From an uncultured Candidatus Saccharibacteria bacterium (lineage in GTDB: Bacteria > Patescibacteriota > Saccharimonadia > Saccharimonadales > Saccharimonadaceae), in assembly GCA_946186455.1 (NCBI GenBank), contig CAMHNK010000001.1, forward strand, positions 1-64,000: 64,000 nucleotides of DNA, read 5' to 3'. Each line of letters starts with the position of its first letter. Position 1 is the stretch's first letter. Of the stretch, positions 38,332 to 47,628 are shown one piece after another. A model generated the notes under the pieces. That model was given only the letters and a program-made list of their open reading frames with translations, was not told the origin of the DNA and made no database searches. The position numbers and the translations under genes were made by a program.

Positions 38332-40005
38332 ATGAAAAGATTATTGTGGTACATGAGTGCCGTAATTTTAGGCATATATATTATATATGGTGGGGAAACA
38401 CGGGCACAAACGAGTTGTAAGGACTTAAGAATTGTCTTTGCGCGTGGGTCTGGTGCACCGCGTGAGAATAATGCGGATTACCAGGCGTTTAAGAATTCGA
38501 TTGAGAATCTAATTAGCGACTCCGGCATTAGCTATGAGTTTATCGATTTAGACTATCCGGCGATTGGCGTAGGTTTTGATAATTTGAACGTGGTGATTGG
38601 TGCCGTGGTTAGTGGAGGTGAAGGGAACGAGTTTGGAGAAAGCGTAAAGGCGGGGGCGACTAATCTCGCACGGATGGTAAATGACGAATGCGCGGATACA
38701 AAATATGTACTTGGTGGGTATTCACAGGGGGCGATGGTAATAATCAAAGCATTGAAGGAAATTCGACCGGAGAAGATTATTTATGCAGCGACCTTTGGCG
38801 ATCCAAAAATCTATTTGCCGGAGGGCGAGGGAATAATGCCAGCCGCTTGCCGAGGCGAGAACCTGTCGCCCTACCGCATGTATGTACCGGACTGCATGGC
38901 ATATAAAGGGTTGCTCGGGGCTTACATTCCGTATGTGACGGATGAATACTTAAGCAAAGTGGGGACTTGGTGTAACAAACGAGATATCTTTTGCAGTTCT
39001 AGGTTTAGTATTAGCGATCACGTGAGTTATGAGAGTACTGGGCTCTATGAAGATGCGACGAAAGTAATATATCTAAAAATTGCCGATGCGTTCGGGATTG
39101 ATAAGCGCGTAGTGTCGCCACACGATACGGTGTTTTTAATCGATGCAACGTGGTCGATGGAAACGATGATTGACGCGTACAAGTCTGAGGCTTTGCGTCT
39201 TGCAAAAGAAACGCTGGATAGTGATGGCAGAGTGGCATTATTCGCCTACCATGATTTAGATGATTTTGCGGATTCCTTGGTGCAGTATTGTGATTTTGAA
39301 AGTTGTGATTCAATTGAAACTTTTGAAAGTAAAATGAATGAGATTGTAACGGAATATGGCGGCGATTTACCGGAGTCGCTTTTATCTGCGTCGTTTCATT
39401 TAATGAAGAGTCTAAACTGGAAGCTTGGCTCGACGAAATCTTTGGTAGTTCTGACGGACGCTGGCTATCATTCGCCAGATCGGGATGGCACAACTTTTGA
39501 TGCTGTTGTAAAACTCAGCAAGGAGATTGATCCGGTGAACTTTTACGTGATTACGAATGAAGAGATAGCTGATGAATATGTGGATTTGACTAGTGCAACT
39601 GGCGGAAGAGTGGAAACGGATTTTGGCAAGCTAAATCTGCTCACAGATTATATTATGGAAAGAAGCGACGCCTTGCCACGAGTCGAGGAAATACCGGAGG
39701 AAGTGCCGGCGCTCGAAATCCTGTTCCAATCTTACTATGCAGATACCGCAACGATTAGATATGCGACTGACGGGCAAAAGGTAATTGTGATTATCAATGG
39801 ACAAATTATTGGAACAACGAACGAAAAAGAAATAACGATTACCGACCTAGATCGAAGAATTGAAAATGAGATTATGTTAGTGCCGATTAATAATGACGCG
39901 CGGGGCGAGGCAAGTGTGATTACGGTTGCGTCCGATGGACTCGGCGGGGCAAAAAACGACCTGCCGGTCGTGATTCCAAAAGCCCCTAATACGGGAGGGC
40001 ACTAG
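38332..40005 (+). CDS. Secreted cutinase-like serine esterase fused to a VWA domain
   Basis: Signal peptide MKRLLWYMSAVILGIYIIYGGETRAQ; cutinase CKDLRIVFARGSGAP, GGYSQGAMV, CNKRDIFC, SDHVSYE; VWA-type TVFLIDATWSMETMIDAYKSEA...SLVVLTDAGYHSPD; ends PKAPNTGGH. Confidence 0.85.
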   Translation: MKRLLWYMSAVILGIYIIYGGETRAQTSCKDLRIVFARGSGAPRENNADYQAFKNSIENLISDSGISYEFIDLDYPAIGVGFDNLNVVIGAVVSGGEGNEFGESVKAGATNLARMVNDECADTKYVLGGYSQGAMVIIKALKEIRPEKIIYAATFGDPKIYLPEGEGIMPAACRGENLSPYRMYVPDCMAYKGLLGAYIPYVTDEYLSKVGTWCNKRDIFCSSRFSISDHVSYESTGLYEDATKVIYLKIADAFGIDKRVVSPHDTVFLIDATWSMETMIDAYKSEALRLAKETLDSDGRVALFAYHDLDDFADSLVQYCDFESCDSIETFESKMNEIVTEYGGDLPESLLSASFHLMKSLNWKLGSTKSLVVLTDAGYHSPDRDGTTFDAVVKLSKEIDPVNFYVITNEEIADEYVDLTSATGGRVETDFGKLNLLTDYIMERSDALPRVEEIPEEVPALEILFQSYYADTATIRYATDGQKVIVIINGQIIGTTNEKEITITDLDRRIENEIMLVPINNDARGEASVITVASDGLGGAKNDLPVVIPKAPNTGGH

Positions 40006-40202
40006 TTTGAGCTCAGGTGGTAATGGTCGCCATATTCGCATTTATAGACACTTAAATGTCCTTCAATGTGGTGGTCATATTCAGCCACGCGGGCCGCCAT
40101 TTCAGCTTCTTCGCGAGTTTTGTAGCAAATTTTATGAGTATCGCCAACCCAGCACCTTTCGGGCTCGTAGATTCCAGTTCTGATTTGCTTACGATTTGTC
40201 AT
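40002..40202 (-). CDS. Small hypothetical protein
   Basis: 66-aa minus-strand ORF CWVGDTHKICYKTREEAEMAARVAEYDHHIEGHLSVYKCEYGDHYHLSSN, plausible Cys/His metal-binding module. Confidence 0.5.
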   Translation of the reverse strand: MTNRKQIRTGIYEPERCWVGDTHKICYKTREEAEMAARVAEYDHHIEGHLSVYKCEYGDHYHLSSN

Positions 40203-40271
40203 GCCAGATTATTATATCATATTTTAGACCATATATTGAATAATTAGTCAATAAGTGTTATAATAACGCCT

Positions 40272-42089
40272 ATGACTTTAAATAAAGATTTAATTCGTAA
40301 TGTGGCGATTATCGCGCACGTTGATCACGGTAAAACTACCCTTGTTGACGGGCTTCTTAAGCAGTCCCATACTTTTCGTGACAACCAAGCTGAAATGAAC
40401 CAGACGCTCATCATGGATTCAATGGATCAGGAACACGAGCGTGGCATTACAATTACTGCGAAGCAAACCTGCGTTTACTACAACGGCTACAAGATTAACA
40501 TCATTGATACACCGGGTCACGCGGATTTTTCTGGTGAAGTTGAACGTACACTCAATATGGCAGATGGCGTGCTTTTAATCGTGGACGCCCAAGAGGGCCC
40601 AATGCCACAAACTAAATTTGTGCTCCAAAAAGCACTCGATCTGAAACTCCGCCCAGTCGTAATTATTAATAAGATTGATAAGCCAGCCGCTCGTATCGAA
40701 GAAGTGAAAGATGAAATTGAAAGCTTGTTCCTGGAGCTCGCAACCGATGAATCACAGCTTAATTATCCGATTTATTATGCGATCGCGCGCGAAGGTAAAG
40801 CCGGCAAGACGACTGAGCTTGATGACAATCTCAATGTGATTTTTGAAGCCATCATTAATGATATTCCAGCACCAAGCGTGGATGAAAATGCCGAGGGTGC
40901 ACAGCTCCTCGTAGCTGCCCTCGCTGCCGATAATTACCTTGGCAAGTACTGTATCGGTAAAATCTTCCGTGGCAAATTGAAAAAGGGCCAGACCGTGAAG
41001 ATTCTGCGTGGCGATGTGGTAAAAAACGCCAAGATTGAGAATTTGTTTATTTATAAGGGTCTTGGTAAAGAAGAAGTACCAGAAGCCATTGCTGGTGACA
41101 TCGTAGCGCTGACTGGCGTTTCGGAGGCTAACATTGGTGATACGATTGCAACTGGCGATAAGCCAGAAGCACTCCCAACAATTGAACTTGAGCCACCAAC
41201 GCTTTCGATCTACATTGGCCCAAACACTTCGCCACTCAAAGGTCGCGAAGGTGAGTTTACGACTTCTCGTCAAATCGCCGAGAGGTTAGAGCGTGAACTA
41301 GAAACTAACATCGCGCTTAAAATTGAGCCAGATGGTCTTGGCTACAAAGTGTCTGGTCGTGGCGAGCTTCATCTTTCAGTCTTAATTGAAACAATGCGTC
41401 GTGAAGGTTATGAGCTTGAAGCTGGTCGTCCAGAAGTGGTTTACCGCGAGATTGACGGCAAGAAGTGCGAGCCGATTGAGAGTTTGACTGTAGAAGTTTC
41501 GCCAGAATTTGTCGGTGCCGTTTCGCAAGAACTTGGTATTCGTAAAGCCGAACTTAAATCTCAGGAACTCACTTCGACTGGTGCCACGAGATTCGTTTAC
41601 GAAATCTCGACCGCCGCATTAATTGGTCTTCGCAACAATCTACTTACTGCTACTAAGGGCACCGTGATTATGTCGAGCATTCCGTGCGGCTATCGTCCGA
41701 TTGAAGGGAAATATAAGCCAGAACGTAATGGCGCGTTGGTTGCCTTTGAGGATGGTGTTTCAACTTCTTATGCGCTAGACGCCGCTCAGGCCCGTGGTAT
41801 CCTCTACATTCCACCACAAGTACCGGTTTATCAAGGTATGATTGTCGGGCTTTCGAATAAAAAGGACGATATCGATATCAATATCTGCAAAGAAAAGCAA
41901 CTTACCAACATGCGTACACATGCTTCGGATGGTGCAATTCAACTTACTCCATACACACAGCTATCGCTTGAGCAATGTCTCGATTTCTTATTGGATGATG
42001 AACTGCTTGAAGTTACGCCAAAATCTTTGAGGCTCCGCAAGCGTCAACTTGATCCAATCAAGCGCAAACGCGAAAACCGGACTTACTAA
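40272..42089 (+). CDS. typA: GTP-binding protein TypA/BipA
   Basis: NVAIIAHVDHGKTTLVDGLLKQSHTF, DSMDQEHERGITITAK, IDTPGHADFSGEVERTL, full-length elongation-factor-like C-terminus. Confidence 0.96.
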   Translation: MTLNKDLIRNVAIIAHVDHGKTTLVDGLLKQSHTFRDNQAEMNQTLIMDSMDQEHERGITITAKQTCVYYNGYKINIIDTPGHADFSGEVERTLNMADGVLLIVDAQEGPMPQTKFVLQKALDLKLRPVVIINKIDKPAARIEEVKDEIESLFLELATDESQLNYPIYYAIAREGKAGKTTELDDNLNVIFEAIINDIPAPSVDENAEGAQLLVAALAADNYLGKYCIGKIFRGKLKKGQTVKILRGDVVKNAKIENLFIYKGLGKEEVPEAIAGDIVALTGVSEANIGDTIATGDKPEALPTIELEPPTLSIYIGPNTSPLKGREGEFTTSRQIAERLERELETNIALKIEPDGLGYKVSGRGELHLSVLIETMRREGYELEAGRPEVVYREIDGKKCEPIESLTVEVSPEFVGAVSQELGIRKAELKSQELTSTGATRFVYEISTAALIGLRNNLLTATKGTVIMSSIPCGYRPIEGKYKPERNGALVAFEDGVSTSYALDAAQARGILYIPPQVPVYQGMIVGLSNKKDDIDINICKEKQLTNMRTHASDGAIQLTPYTQLSLEQCLDFLLDDELLEVTPKSLRLRKRQLDPIKRKRENRTY

Positions 42090-42108
42090 AATCTGATATA
42101 ATCAATTT

Positions 42109-42870
42109 ATGTCTTATCTCATCGATTCACATTGTCATTTGCATGATCGCCAGTTTTTTGAAGCCGAGCAAGCGGAAGAGATGGTGAAAAATGCTTTCAA
42201 GAATAATGTTAAGAAGATTGTTTGTATTGGGACGGATCCGGACGATTCGCTAGTAGCGCGTGAATTTGCAAAAGCACACGAAAATGTCTTCTGGACTTAT
42301 GGGATTCACCCAGAAGAGACCAATGGTGGCAAGAAGGTACATTTTGATGGTTCCGTGATTGAAAAAGAAAATGAGAAACTGGTCGCGATTGGCGAAGTGG
42401 GACTTGATTACCATTCCGAAGACTGTGATCGTGACGCGCAGATTAAACTGTTTAATGAGATGTTGCAACTCGCGAAGGATAATGATTTACCTCTATCCTT
42501 CCATGTCCGTAATGCGTTTGAAGATTTCTTTGCGGTCGTGAAGAATTTCCCGGAAGTTCGTGGTGTAGTGCATTCATTTACCGATAGCAAGAAGACTTTG
42601 AGAAAAATTTTAGAAGAAACGGACTTTTACGTGGGCGTGAATGGTCTCGCGACTTATTCAACTTTGCCAACGCCGCCACTCGAGAGAATCGTCCTCGAAA
42701 CCGATGCACCTTTCTTGACTCCGATACCGTTTCGTGGTATAATAAACGAACCAGCGTATATCCACGATATCGCAGAATGGCTAACTAAAAAACTAGAAAT
42801 AGATTTCGAGACTGTCAAGAAGGAGACTACTAAAAATGCAGAGCAACTCTTCCGTCTTTCAAATTCCTGA
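42109..42870 (+). CDS. TatD family deoxyribonuclease
   Basis: IDSHCHLHD, AIGEVGLDYH, SFHVRNA, VVHSFTDS, ETDAPFLTP. Confidence 0.92.
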   Translation: MSYLIDSHCHLHDRQFFEAEQAEEMVKNAFKNNVKKIVCIGTDPDDSLVAREFAKAHENVFWTYGIHPEETNGGKKVHFDGSVIEKENEKLVAIGEVGLDYHSEDCDRDAQIKLFNEMLQLAKDNDLPLSFHVRNAFEDFFAVVKNFPEVRGVVHSFTDSKKTLRKILEETDFYVGVNGLATYSTLPTPPLERIVLETDAPFLTPIPFRGIINEPAYIHDIAEWLTKKLEIDFETVKKETTKNAEQLFRLSNS

Positions 42871-42985
42871 GCTCGCTAAGCGTGAAGCTACAGTTTTTGG
42901 CGAAGCAAAAGAAGCCTTGGAAATCTATCAAGAACTGAACCAGATTTCTGAGGAGATTGAACAATGTCGCTTGCGCAATTCTTAG
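42836..42985 (+). CDS. Small ORF (49 aa), translationally nested between tatD and the next gene
   Basis: ATG 42836 to TAG 42985: MQSNSSVFQIPELAKREATVFGEAKEALEIYQELNQISEEIEQCRLRNS; overlaps both neighbours; fills the only gap. Not in supplied ORF track. Confidence 0.5.
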   Translation: MQSNSSVFQIPELAKREATVFGEAKEALEIYQELNQISEEIEQCRLRNS

Positions 42986-43443
42986 ATGGCACGATTCTCG
43001 ATCCGAAGAATATCGAATCGAAGATTTATCTTCCAAAGGGTATTACTAAACCATTTAGCAAGGTGAATTTTTATGGTAACGCCAAGCAGGGAAATGCTGT
43101 GAAGAAAATCGACCCTTACGACATTCGCCAATCCAGCACGATGACTTATGCCGATTTGATTAACGCCGAATCAGCGCTCGGTCGCACGATTTTTGGACCG
43201 ATTCCAGAAGGTCATCAGCGTGAATTTTGTCTTTCAAAAAAGAATATTTGGGTATGGTATGATGGTTGGTTCGACGAAAAAGGCGAGCCGCAAGGTGTCA
43301 CGATTCGCTACGAAGTGAGACCGGATGGCGTGTTCAAATTCTACAATGGCAAGTATATTAAGTTAAAAGGCACGGAACTCAACAACTTCTGCGAGGCAGT
43401 GCGCACTTATCATAAGCTAGTCAAGACTCATCTTTACTTTTAA
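42964..43443 (+). CDS. Conserved hypothetical protein
   Basis: 159-aa ORF, overlaps the upstream small ORF; no family recognised. Confidence 0.65.
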   Translation: MSLAQFLDGTILDPKNIESKIYLPKGITKPFSKVNFYGNAKQGNAVKKIDPYDIRQSSTMTYADLINAESALGRTIFGPIPEGHQREFCLSKKNIWVWYDGWFDEKGEPQGVTIRYEVRPDGVFKFYNGKYIKLKGTELNNFCEAVRTYHKLVKTHLYF

Positions 43444-43461
43444 GAGTTTAGTTGTTAAAAT

Positions 43462-44115
43462 GTGCTTATGGATACTGATATAAGCACGGGACCAAGAAAG
43501 GTAGCAACACCGAAGAAACCGGTTAATCCGAAAGCTCCGGTTAATCCTAAGGCTCCGGTCGATCCGAAAAAACCGGAAGAGGAAAAGAAACTGGACGACA
43601 ATGCTCCGATTGAAGAACTTCCAGATTCTAAGGTTGACCCAAATAATGTCGTAGTGGTTGAACCAAGAGTTAAGCCTCCCGTGATTGAAGAACCGAAAAA
43701 AGAGCCGATGGACCCGAAGTTGAAACGTGCGATTTTCGTGTTTGGCATTGGTATCTTTACCTTGGCCGTTGGTGCATTTTTCCTATTTAAGACTCTGACA
43801 AAGAAACCGACTGAGCCGGATGGTAAATATCTTGTAAGTGTCGGGACCTGGGCGCGTGAAGATGAGCCAACCGTAATTTGGACTTTCGAAGAAGGTAAAG
43901 GTAAACTCACGACTAATCGTCATTACAATGACTACGATTTTATCTGGTCAATTGAGGATAAGAAACTCAATATCGAGACATCTTGGCTCTATACTTTGAA
44001 CGACTCGTTTGATTATGTTTTGAATCAGAAAAAGAATACTCTCACTTTGACAAAAGACGGCATTGATTATGTTTTTGTGCCGGCTAGCGATGCGGAAGAA
44101 ACTGAAACTAATTGA
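43462..44115 (+). CDS. Hypothetical single-TM protein with Pro/Lys-rich N-terminal repeats
   Basis: PKKPVNPKAPVNPKAPVDPKKPEEEKK, TM RAIFVFGIGIFTLAVGAFFLF, soluble C-terminal domain. Confidence 0.65.
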   Translation: MLMDTDISTGPRKVATPKKPVNPKAPVNPKAPVDPKKPEEEKKLDDNAPIEELPDSKVDPNNVVVVEPRVKPPVIEEPKKEPMDPKLKRAIFVFGIGIFTLAVGAFFLFKTLTKKPTEPDGKYLVSVGTWAREDEPTVIWTFEEGKGKLTTNRHYNDYDFIWSIEDKKLNIETSWLYTLNDSFDYVLNQKKNTLTLTKDGIDYVFVPASDAEETETN

Positions 44116-45574
44116 TATCGATTTCTGTACCAGACGTGGCGTTGATGCCAAGATTTGATAGCACGACCATTTCGTCGTCGGTAATCATGTGCGTGGCGTG
44201 AAGTTCAGCACCGCTTAATTTGTCGAGATTCTCAAGAACTTTTTTCACGACTGGATTAGTGGTGGAGCAAATCGAGAGAGCAATCAAAACCTCACCGATT
44301 TTCAAATAACTTTCTTTGAAATTCGAGGTCTTGTTTTTGATTTCAAGGATTGGTTCGAGCACGGCTGGAGCAATTAAATCGACTTCGTCTGGAATCTTAC
44401 TGATAGTTTTAAGCGCATTAATAAAAGTACTCGAAACCGGTGAAAGAATACCGGTTTTACGACCAACGACAATCTTTTTGGTGCCGATAGAAATCGCGGC
44501 AGCCGGAAGATTGCCGGATTTTTGACGCTTTTCTTCGGCCGCCGAGGTGACGAGACGATCTTTTTCAGAGATGCCGAGTTCGTTCATTAAGAGTTTGATG
44601 CGCTCCGGGACTTCTGGACCAACTAAGCCTTTCTTCAAGTCGGTGAGGGCGCGATAATAACGACGCACAATCTCGTCTTTGGCAGCTTTTTGGACAGCTT
44701 TGTCATCCGTAATACATTCACCAATTACGTTGACGCCCATGTCGGTCGGGGAGTAATAAATAGTTTTACCAGTAATGCGATTCAAAATCTCCTTTAAGAC
44801 AGGGAAAGTCTCGAGATCACGATTATAATTCACCGCCATAGTGCCATATTTCTCGAGATGGAAATGGTCGATCATGTTTTTGTCGTTCAGGTCGGCAGTA
44901 GCGGCTTCGTAAGCGATATTTACAGGATGTTTAAGCGGCAAAGCCCAGACTGGGAAAGTCTCAAATTTAGCATAGCCAGCGTTCACGCCTCGCTTATATT
45001 CGTGATAAAGCTGCGAAAGGGAAGTGGCGAGTTTGCCAGAGCATGGTCCCGGAGCCGAAACAACTACGAGTGGACGGGTAGTTTCGATATATGGGTTGGC
45101 GCCATAGCCTTCGTCCGACACAATCGTATCGACATCGGTCGGATAGCCTTTGGTAAAGGTATGGAAATAGGTTTTAACTTTGTAGTCTTTTAGCTTTTCG
45201 GCAAAATCCTTAGCTTTTTTCTGGCCTTCAAACAGTGTAATCACGACGGAACTGACAAAAATACCACGTGAGCGCAAGAACTCAATTAAACGCAAAACTT
45301 CCGTCTCGTAAGAAATTAAATGGTCGGCGCGGATTTTGGATTTCTCAATTGCATTAGCATTGATACATAAAATGACCTCAGCGTCGTCCTTAAATTCTTG
45401 TAGGAGTCGGATCTTGAGGTCTGGGAGAAAGCCGGGGAGAGTGCGTGCGGCGTGCTGATCGTCGATGAGTTTACCGCCGAATTCGAGATAGAGTTTATCA
45501 AACATGGCGATACGTTGTTTGATTTTTTTCTTTTGAATTTTCAGATATTTATCAGCATCAAAGCACTTTTTCAC
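44108..45574 (-). CDS. DUF1846 domain-containing protein
   Basis: FDADKYLKIQKKKIKQRIAMFDKLYLEFGGKLIDDQHAARTLPGFLPDLKIRLLQEFKDDAEVILCINA; GTG start at 45574 after SD aaaggaggt. Confidence 0.85.
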   Translation of the reverse strand: MKKCFDADKYLKIQKKKIKQRIAMFDKLYLEFGGKLIDDQHAARTLPGFLPDLKIRLLQEFKDDAEVILCINANAIEKSKIRADHLISYETEVLRLIEFLRSRGIFVSSVVITLFEGQKKAKDFAEKLKDYKVKTYFHTFTKGYPTDVDTIVSDEGYGANPYIETTRPLVVVSAPGPCSGKLATSLSQLYHEYKRGVNAGYAKFETFPVWALPLKHPVNIAYEAATADLNDKNMIDHFHLEKYGTMAVNYNRDLETFPVLKEILNRITGKTIYYSPTDMGVNVIGECITDDKAVQKAAKDEIVRRYYRALTDLKKGLVGPEVPERIKLLMNELGISEKDRLVTSAAEEKRQKSGNLPAAAISIGTKKIVVGRKTGILSPVSSTFINALKTISKIPDEVDLIAPAVLEPILEIKNKTSNFKESYLKIGEVLIALSICSTTNPVVKKVLENLDKLSGAELHATHMITDDEMVVLSNLGINATSGTEIDIN

Positions 45575-45623
45575 GTTTACCTCCTTTAACCATTTAATTA
45601 TAGCACAGGATTTTTGTGGAAAT

Positions 45624-45649
45624 GAAAAACCCACCTACTAAGAGGTGGG
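45624..45649 (-). terminator. Terminator for the minus-strand gene at 45685-46347
   Basis: CCCACCT actaag AGGTGGG; on the minus strand followed by TTTTTC. Confidence 0.75.
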
Positions 45650-45684
45650 CGCTGGGGAAAGGTAGGGGGATAGAAGAAATGGGA

Positions 45685-46347
45685 TCAGGTTGATGTTTCG
45701 CCATCGGGTTCTCCATGGTCGCCGAAGAGGCCGTCAAGGAGCTGCCCGACGATTTCGCCGACATTAGCGATTTCGATTTTGGGCGCCGGCAAGCGCAGAG
45801 TGCTCGCCATATAGGCAAACAGGAGTGTGAGCGGCATCATCTGATGCGTGTAGACGAACCGGACGAGTGGCGGAGTAAACGTGATGTTCAGTTTCTCCAG
45901 TTTGTCACTCACCAGGTAGTCGCAAAGACTTAAGAATTCATTTTCATTCATCATTGCGATACGGCCGGCGAGCTCATCGTTCGGCTCGTTTTTCTCCAGA
46001 ATGGCCAAAATTTCTTTTGACACATACGGTTCATCCTCTCTTTCCTCGCGGTGCAAATAGATATTTAGCACCTGGAGAAACAGAAAAGCATTGACATCCA
46101 TTGACAGGTTGTCGATAAGAAGGGCGGCCGTTTCCTGCGAGAGCATGCTGCGACCGGCGAAAACCGATGCGAGGTTTAAAAGTGACGAAGAAACCTTCCA
46201 GCCCTCAATGGTCAGCTGGCGCGGTTCAAAAGTCCGCTTCAAATCAAAACCTTCAATCATCGCCTTCAAAGCCTCAATGTCATTACCCATGACGGCTGCG
46301 ACGATTTCCTCCCCGGTAAATCCAACGTAAGTGTCGCCAATTTTCAT
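45685..46347 (-). CDS. Hypothetical protein
   Basis: 220-aa ORF from MKIGDTYVGFTGEEIVAAV with SD ggttagaac region upstream and terminator downstream. Confidence 0.6.
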   Translation of the reverse strand: MKIGDTYVGFTGEEIVAAVMGNDIEALKAMIEGFDLKRTFEPRQLTIEGWKVSSSLLNLASVFAGRSMLSQETAALLIDNLSMDVNAFLFLQVLNIYLHREEREDEPYVSKEILAILEKNEPNDELAGRIAMMNENEFLSLCDYLVSDKLEKLNITFTPPLVRFVYTHQMMPLTLLFAYMASTLRLPAPKIEIANVGEIVGQLLDGLFGDHGEPDGETST

Positions 46348-46494
46348 TGTTCTAACCTCCAATACCGAAATGTACGGGCCAAAAAAAGAAAGCTTTTGAC
46401 CTCATACTTTAATTATACCACACATTTTATAAATTGTCAATTATTTAGCGGTAGCGGTTTTGACTTTATAGGGAAATTTTGTTATAATATGTGC

Positions 46495-47628
46495 ATGATT
46501 TATTTGGACCATGCAGCGGCGACGCCGGTACCTAAGAAGGTGTTAGAGGCGATGAAGCCATATTTTTTGAATGACTTTTTTAACCCGTCTTCTGCCTATT
46601 TGCCAGCCAAAAAGGTCGCTTCTGAATACGAAGAGGCGAAGGGTAAAATCGCGCACGCAATTGGCGCCAAAGCAAACGATCTCATTATGACGGCTGGGGC
46701 GACTGAAGCGAATAATCTCGCATTTACGGCTGTGTCGCCAGATGGGGAAGTGCTCTATCTGAAGACTGAACACGATTCTGTGAGAAATCCAGCTAGGCGT
46801 TTCGCCTACCAGGAGATTGGGGTAGATAAAAACGGCCGAATCTTGATGGATGATTTAAAAGCGAAGATTAGTGACAAAACGGAACTAATCTCGGTGGCGC
46901 TCGCCAATAACGAGCTTGGTACGATTCAACCACTTGCCGAAGTTGCAGCACTAATTCGCGAGGTGCGTTTTGACCGTTTGTCACGCGGAGTGAAGACGCC
47001 GCTTTATCTTCATTCGGATGCGTCACAGGCAATGAATCTGCTTGATATTAATGTCGCAAGGCTCGGCGTAGATCTTTTAACTTTAAATGCTGCCAAGGTC
47101 TATGGACCGAAGGGCGTAGGCGCGCTGTATGTTTCGCATGATGTGAGGCTCATGCCTTTAACGCTAGGCGGTGGACAAGAAAATGGGCTGCGCTCAGGTA
47201 CGCAGAATGTGCCAGGCGTGATTGGCTTTGCCGAAGCGCTCGTGAATGCGAAAGAGCATTTAAACGGTAATCGCAAGAAATATGCGGAGTTTAGGAAGAT
47301 TTTGCTCGAGGGCATTAAGGATTACGAATTGATTAATAAAAAGTACTCGCTCGACAATTTTGTGGTGCTTTGCTTTGATGGACTGGATGCCGAAAGGCTG
47401 ATTTATCTACTGGAAGATCGTGAGGTTTATGTCTCGACCGGTGCAGCCTGTGCGGCGTCGAAGGGTGTACGCTCGCACGTACTGACGGCGATTGGGCTTA
47501 GTGATTCCGAGATTGCAGGATCGCTAAGGCTCACGCTTGGCGAGACAAATACTAAAGAACAAATTCTTGAGGCAGTAAAGATTATTAACGAAGTAGTCGC
47601 GGGGGAGAAAGCGAGAATTCATGCCTAA
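46495..47628 (+). CDS. Cysteine desulfurase, NifS/IscS family
   Basis: MIYLDHAAATPVPKKVLEAMKPYFL, ATEANNLAF, HSDASQAMNL, LTLNAAKVYGPKGVGALYV, STGAACAASKG; ATG 6 nt after TGTTATAAT; overlaps mnmA. Confidence 0.93.
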   Translation: MIYLDHAAATPVPKKVLEAMKPYFLNDFFNPSSAYLPAKKVASEYEEAKGKIAHAIGAKANDLIMTAGATEANNLAFTAVSPDGEVLYLKTEHDSVRNPARRFAYQEIGVDKNGRILMDDLKAKISDKTELISVALANNELGTIQPLAEVAALIREVRFDRLSRGVKTPLYLHSDASQAMNLLDINVARLGVDLLTLNAAKVYGPKGVGALYVSHDVRLMPLTLGGGQENGLRSGTQNVPGVIGFAEALVNAKEHLNGNRKKYAEFRKILLEGIKDYELINKKYSLDNFVVLCFDGLDAERLIYLLEDREVYVSTGAACAASKGVRSHVLTAIGLSDSEIAGSLRLTLGETNTKEQILEAVKIINEVVAGEKARIHA

